From the NCBI GenBank assembly GCA_910574455.1, contig CAJSYZ010000012.1, positions 861,317 through 925,316 of the forward strand: 64,000 nucleotides of DNA. Reading direction: 5' to 3'. The position numbers and the translations under genes are program-made. Shown here piece by piece: positions 59,246 to 64,000 of the stretch; position 1 is the stretch's first letter; every line of letters begins with the position of its first letter. Source of the stretch: Trichaptum fuscoviolaceum (Eukaryota > Basidiomycota > Agaricomycetes > Hymenochaetales > Trichaptaceae). The notes under the pieces were generated by a model. The model was not told where the DNA came from. It saw only the letters and a program-made list of their open reading frames with translations, and searched no databases.

Positions 59246-59805
59246 GGAAGCATGGCTTTTTTGCACTGCGCGGCAGCTTAATGCCGGGGTGCCGCCTCAC
59301 GGCACCTCACGGCATGCATCCCGCGTCAGGGACCAGGCTGAATTCGGTAATACAGCATGGTTTTGGTCACGGGTGTGTTTGCTTCGCGATAATTTAGCTA
59401 CCGGGGCCCAGCCTCTAGTAATTTGATATAAAATAGCTTTAAGCTATTGCAATAGGTTAATCTTTTTTTTCTGATTTATGACGTAGCAGCTGGTTTCAAA
59501 TTAATGTTGCGACACTGCGCGAAAGTAAGCGCCCGCGCTTACTAGTACGGTGTCCTGCGCGCGCGTCGTCCGTCCTTTTCTCCCACTTTCACGACGACTA
59601 CGTCCTTTTCTCCTCTTTTCCACTCTCATTCTTCTCTTTTCTTCTTCTTCAAATTATTTCGGAGGGTTCGCAACGCAATTATGTTGGCCGCAAAGGAGTA
59701 AGAAAACCGTAAATGAGACAGGTGCGTCACTCCGAATCCTGCACTTCTTGCCGTTCAAAGCTAATCTTTACTCTCCGTGTATCTAAAGGTGCAGCGCAAG
59801 CAAGC

Positions 59806-60411
59806 ATGCGACGCGAACCTTCACCCTCATCTTCATTGCGAGCGCGCCAACGATACCACACCATTCCCGTCGCTCCTCCGCTCTCCCAAACCCGACGATT
59901 ACAACCGCAACAATTGCAGCGCCGACAGCGAGAGTCACCACCGTCTCCGCTCCCAACAGCGGCTCTGTTGCACATTATTGCAAGAGATTTCTTCCCTGCG
60001 ATGGTATACCTTGACGCAACCAACAACTACCTTGATTCTCTGCAATCAAAGGATCCCAACTCTAGCAATGCGTCTGTCGGGCAATTGCAAGCGATTGCAA
60101 CACCAAATACTGTGAGATACCAGTCACAGCAGACACTCTCACTAACACCTTAGGCTACAGGTCCTTCAGATATGCCTCCGTATCCCACCACACACCCCAC
60201 CGCTGGTCCTAGCGACGAAAGACCCCGAAAGTGCGCGCGGTATGGCTCGAACATCAGTTCCAAGCCAGGTACACGTCAGACTCAGACGACAACGCAAGCT
60301 TCACGCAAATACTACGTGACGAGAACAAGCGGCAACGCGAGAAGTGCGGCTGGGTACGGGATACACAGAGGCACGTTGAGGCACAGCGAGACAGGATGAT
60401 TCAGGCGAGGA
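59806..60411 (+). pseudogene. Captured fragment of ESS2/DGCR14-like gene
   Basis: Reads ALLHIIARDFFPAMVYLDAT, NNYLDSLQSKDPNSSNASV and LQAIATPNT. After an apparent intron (GTGAGA...CTTAG) it gives MPPYPTTHPTAGPSDERPRK and then, one frame over, FQARYTSDSDDNASFTQIL and ENKRQREKCGW. The words IIARDFFP, LDATNNYLD and FQARYTS-DNASFTQIL are signatures of the splicing-associated nuclear protein Es2 (DGCR14, Bis1 in fission yeast). The frame is broken and the C-terminal half is missing. Intron retention indicates capture from DNA. Confidence 0.72.
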
Positions 60412-61790
60412 TTCCTTCGTGTCTGTGTGCGATCACGAAGATCGTGCACAAACGCGAAGGCACATCCTACCATGTTTGTTCTCTCTTTTTCTGTTTGAAA
60501 GTTATGTATATTATTCCTCTAATACGATATTTAATATATATACATTTGAAACATGAAAAATTTGTGTACAAGGAGTGATTCATTTGATTTTTAGACGATG
60601 TCGAAGGTGTCCTTCGACACGTCTACGTCCTCAAAGTGTGTCCGGCGATTCCCGGAGCATTCATCCGAGGCATCGCCGAACACACTTTTCACTCAAAATT
60701 AAAACAATCGTTTAAGTGTGCTTCAGGCACATTATTCTACGCAATATGAATAGTCTAATAGTAAATTATCGCATTTATTTTAATAGCATTCATGTATCTT
60801 GTTGTTGAACAAGTAGCATAACAATGCAAAAAAGTGCTGGTCTAACAGTATCTATTCATTTGTATTTTTTTGAGTGTCTCTGAGACTTTCATTTTCGGTC
60901 AAATAGAAGTCCTAATCATTTGAAAGAAGTCTAAAAAAGAATCTTGGTGATAGGTATAGTGAAAGTGGTTGAACTCGAAAGTGGTGCTTCGAATGCATCA
61001 CTTCGAGTGAAACTTGTACAAATGTGTTCGACTCACGGATACATTTGTCCACTTCAACAGTGTTTTTCTTATAACTTTCATTCTAATGCCTGATTTTGTT
61101 TCATTAGCATGTCTAGTATAGCTATGTAGTATAGATATATTTTTTGATCGTCATTAATATAGTGTAATTAGCTGCGAATGTTGAAATTCGACCCAAAAGT
61201 GCACAAAAGAGCCCTTTTTCGGGTTCGTTTCATTTCTATAGCCTCTTATAGCACGTCTTTAAGTCTCATACTTTTATGAGAGATTTCTAACGGCTCATAG
61301 AATGCTTCCATAAATTACTAAAGTGATTCAAGCAATTTACAGTATTAGAGAAATCAAAAAATCGGTACAAATATGCATTGATCATGCATTTCTAGTGTAG
61401 TCTTTGATGTGTACTATTTGTAACACACCCTGTAACCTCAGGTTTTTTTTAGTACAGACAGTGATATGTTCTAAAGCTAATAAAGGCTTGTGCCTGAGCT
61501 CAACATGCATACATTAAATTGAATATGTATGTTATTGATATGTTTGAAGCAGTGAAAAGTTTAGAGATATTCCATATTTGGCAATTTCACGCGATTCTCA
61601 GGGTCGTGGCGCGCAATCTGCACACACGAACGCCGTCGTCGTCTCTCTCACTTTCTTCTCTGTTCTTCAAGCTCGCACTAAGGACGACGGGCAAGAAGGC
61701 GTTTGCTGCGCGCAAACGCCGTCTTGCTTCTGCTTCCGCAGCCTCTCGCCTCTCGGGCGCGAGCTGTACGCTCGCAAGCGCAGCTTTCGA

Positions 61791-62052
61791 GACCTCAAGT
61801 CTTACTCCTACCACCTCCGCAACTCTTTGAACGACGAGAAGCTCAAGGACAGGCTCAAGCCCGAGGACAAGGCCAAACTAGAGTCTGCCGTTAACAAGAC
61901 AATTGTGTGGCTCGACGCGCTACAGGAAACATTTGAAGCCGAAGGAGCTCGAGAGCGTCGCGAACCCCATCATACGCAGGCTCTACTCCGTTACGGGCGG
62001 TGCGCTATCTGGAAGCACTCGCGGCATCCACTTCAGGACGTACAGATGGTGA
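61791..62052 (+). pseudogene. Captured C-terminal fragment of an Hsp70 gene
   Basis: DLKSYSYHLRNSLNDEKLKD and ESAVNKTIVWLDALQETFEA are the conserved lid region of Hsp70. After one frameshift it continues ELESVANPIIRRLYS and GGALSGSTRGIHF, to a TGA at 62050-62052. The substrate-binding and ATPase parts are absent. The ending, without an EEVD motif, suggests an organellar or divergent Hsp70 as source. It lies in the same orientation as the ESS2 piece. Confidence 0.8.
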
Positions 62053-62465
62053 AGGGATGATGGTTAGAGAGGTTGAGAATGTGGTGAGGTGGTTGAGGTG
62101 CAATTGAGATAACCAGGAGCAGCATTGGCATGCTCGCTGGTGGCAGCAATCCAAGTACGTCTATATTTCATTTGGTTCGTATTTACAAAAAACTTGACTG
62201 ATAGTGGCTCGCCTTTTTTTGCAGCTGCACCATAGTCCATTGAGTCGTGCGTGAAAGGCGCTTGCGGCTCTCACCTCCCTTTACACACCCACCCCTTCGC
62301 CTTCCCTCTGCGCAATTCAAGTGCGCTACTACACACATTTCCGGACCCGCTCGACGGCGACGAAGACCACCGCTGTGATTGACGCGGGCGACACTTGCGC
62401 ACCCAAGACAAACGTGGTGGCTGGCGGCGTTCCGACGGTAGGTTTATTTATTTATTTCATTCACA

Positions 62466-62502
62466 ACGAGCTCAGTGTGGGGTAGGTCCACGCTGAGCTC
62501 GT
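62466..62502. repeat. Hairpin inside the TIR element
   Basis: Perfect 10-bp arms ACGAGCTCAG (62466-62475) and CTGAGCTCGT (62493-62502). Confidence 0.6.
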
Positions 62503-62651
62503 CTTATTAGGCCGCATGCACGCCCTGAGCGCGCGGCGGTGAACGGGCAACGGTGCTGTCCCGTAACCGCCGCCGCCGCGCGCATGCGCATGCGCCGCCC
62601 GCTGTAATTTTTATTTGTATTGTAATGTAATTTGTATTTATATATTAGCAT

Positions 62652-62679
62652 GGCCTGGACCATCACTATGGTCCAGGCC
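62652..62679. repeat. Strong hairpin inside the TIR element
   Basis: Perfect 12-bp arms GGCCTGGACCAT and ATGGTCCAGGCC with a CACT loop, in an AT-rich subterminal setting. Confidence 0.7.
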
Positions 62680-62820
62680 TTGCAAATGAAATTAAATGCT
62701 TTTTTCCAAATGAATAAGGGGCCCTGCTTTGCTGCCGGGCAAGGCCCTGACAAGGCTCCTTCGGCACGCATGGCTAGGGCAGAGCTGAAAGGCAGAGCGA
62801 GCTGCCGAAAGCCTGCCGAA

Positions 62821-62885
62821 GTTACCGCGGTAACTATACGAACGGGATGCGATAATTACCGTGATTCTATAAGATTATTAGCTGG
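62821..62885 (-). repeat. Right terminal inverted repeat
   Basis: 65 bp, inverted match of 59181-59245. The outer end reads AGATTATTAGCTGG. Confidence 0.85.
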
Positions 62886-62887
62886 TA

Positions 62888-63028
62888 CTGGTGCCCATGC
62901 CCTCTTCGAAGTGGAGGAGTCACTTACGATGCGAAATGGAGACGAAACGGGTGTACAGGGCGGCGAGAATACTGGCAGCACGATATCTGGATGAGCACAG
63001 CGAATGTTTGACACAGAGAAATGTCTAA
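62888..63028 (+). pseudogene. 3' remainder of the gene split by the TIR element
   Basis: Read in the frame restored by removing the element, this gives LVPMPSSKWRSHLRCEMETK, then RAARILAARYLDEHSE and a TAA at 63026-63028. The PSSKWRSHLR segment fits the C-terminal end I associate with this family (a K-W-containing segment). It shows that the element landed within coding DNA close to the stop codon. Confidence 0.6.
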
Positions 63029-64000
63029 GTGTACAATCGTTGCCAGTGGAAAGACGGAAGTAGATGTAGATGGTCTGGGAAGACATGTGTTGACATTTCT
63101 GATTGTGAAGTGTGCTATCAGCCGTGGGATAATGTCTTTATATGATGGTGCTCTGTGGAGACAATGCGAGAGGGTAATAAACTGAGTGTCTCCGTATATG
63201 ATGTCTTTGTCGTAAGATAATTGTAATGTACTTCAGTACGATACACGTTTGAGAAAACGATGACGACGAAAGAGATAGACAGACAGAATTTGAATCAGTG
63301 CATCAGAATATTGACAAGAAAAAAGGTATAAATTTAAGAAGCAAGAGAATCCTTCACTTTACGTGAAATCAGCAGTCTAAAAGTAAGTAACCACTTGTCA
63401 ATTACGCTTATCATCCATTGGATCTCACCTGCGGATCCAATTTGAATTTAGGATTTAAGCTATCAGAGAATGCGGGGCAGGGACAGCAAGTAAGACGCCT
63501 TATATAGGAATATACAACTCATCATACCCCTCACTCACGTGTTATCTATATAGATTGACAATTTGACCCTGATTTGCATAGCCTCACGCTCTGGTTCCAT
63601 AGAGTGGACCTCGGGTAAGGTAAGTCCGATCGACCTCTGTGTGACAGCTGATGAGACCGAGCCTGATCATCGTTATATATGTTCATGTCGTTCAGGGGAG
63701 TATGCGAACGAAGATAGACGTCGGAGGTCATGATTGATCACGCACGAAAGGTAGACGGAATAGTGTAACATTAGAAGGAAAGATAGTACATAGTATGCTA
63801 CATGATATACAAATATATGCGGGCGCATTGCAGACGTAGAATATATGGGGTACATTATGAGATACAAATACAGCGAAGAAGAAGAAGAAGAAGAAGAAGA
63901 AGAAGACGAAATCAAACGACGAAGATCATCGGATAGGTATGGTACCCTTTCCACAACAGGGACGAGGTCTCGAATGGTTGGAAGACAAATTTGTCAACAG
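63029..64000. other. Intergenic, no supported gene
   Basis: Only short frames without motifs, plus a GAA microsatellite. Confidence 0.4.
63875..63906. repeat. (GAA)n microsatellite
   Basis: About ten and a half uninterrupted GAA units. Confidence 0.95.

Larger units (their letters stand above)
59181..62885. mobile_element. 3.7-kb TIR DNA element carrying captured host-gene pieces
   Basis: Imperfect 65-bp terminal inverted repeats (59181-59245 and 62821-62885, 58 of 65 matching) begin CCA(A/G)CTAATAATCT and end ATCGCGGTAAC or ACCGCGGTAAC. The flanks carry a TA/GTAC duplication. Removing the element and one target copy joins the host frame exactly (GTA CTG GTG). No transposase is recognised, so it is probably non-autonomous. 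Inside lie an ESS2-like fragment (59806-60411), an Hsp70 C-terminal fragment (61791-62052), hairpins (60601-60617, 62466-62502, 62652-62679) and AT-rich filler. This is a Pack-type arrangement. Confidence 0.85.

Noticed and set aside
59550..59786. Frame at the left side of the TIR element as a possible transposase
   Set aside because: Short, Leu/Ser/Phe-rich from pyrimidine tracts, with no catalytic motif.

Overview
This window looks like nuclear DNA of a filamentous basidiomycete (Agaricomycetes). Genes are split by many 50-60 bp GT-AG introns. The families seen are typical of that class: a DUF6533-type membrane-protein pair, a multicopy F-box family, a HECT-like ligase, a BEACH protein, profilin, and two large multicopy families of unknown function. 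No bacterial signals, CRISPR arrays, rRNA or convincing tRNA genes were seen.

Layout. 0.3-5.6 kb: tandem pair of DUF6533-type multi-span membrane protein genes (+). 5.9-7.2 kb: a medium-chain reductase (-). 7.7-9.3 kb: F-box copy A (-). 9.9-18.8 kb: an unknown gene (-), profilin (+), an HHE/hemerythrin-like protein (-), a coiled-coil/zinc-ribbon acidic protein (-) and a patatin-like phospholipase (-). 19.8-25.5 kb: a decayed fragment of the zinc-ribbon gene, F-box copy B (+), a Ser-rich coiled-coil protein (+) and an F-box/WD40 protein (+). 25.7-33.3 kb: one giant BEACH-WD40 gene (-). 33.7-37.8 kb: F-box copies C and D (-) with a truncated copy of the Ser-rich gene between them. 40.4-42.5 kb: an FHA-RING ubiquitin ligase of the Dma/Chfr type (-). 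44.5-46.0 kb: F-box copy E (+), carrying a nonsense codon. 47-63 kb: an accessory region with a 160-bp array of palindromic 10-mers, a HECT-like E3 gene, a 49-52 bp minisatellite, a gene joining a PHD-like finger to a possible caspase-like region, and a large gene of unknown function. That last gene is split by a 3.7-kb terminal-inverted-repeat element that carries pieces of two host genes (ESS2/DGCR14-like and Hsp70).

How the parts relate. Much of the window encodes parts of ubiquitin ligases: five F-box copies, one F-box/WD40 protein, one FHA-RING protein and one HECT-like protein. The F-box family has spread locally by inverted segmental duplication (B with D, C with E), and one event carried along the 5' end of a neighbouring gene. 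The accessory right-hand part holds the strongest candidates for undescribed biology: the gene-capturing TIR element, the exactly 10-bp-phased palindrome array, and the zinc-finger/caspase-like protein.

Gene ends and exon joins were inferred by reading frames and splice sites by eye. Internal exon boundaries may be off in places. Family names come from recognised motifs, not from a database search.
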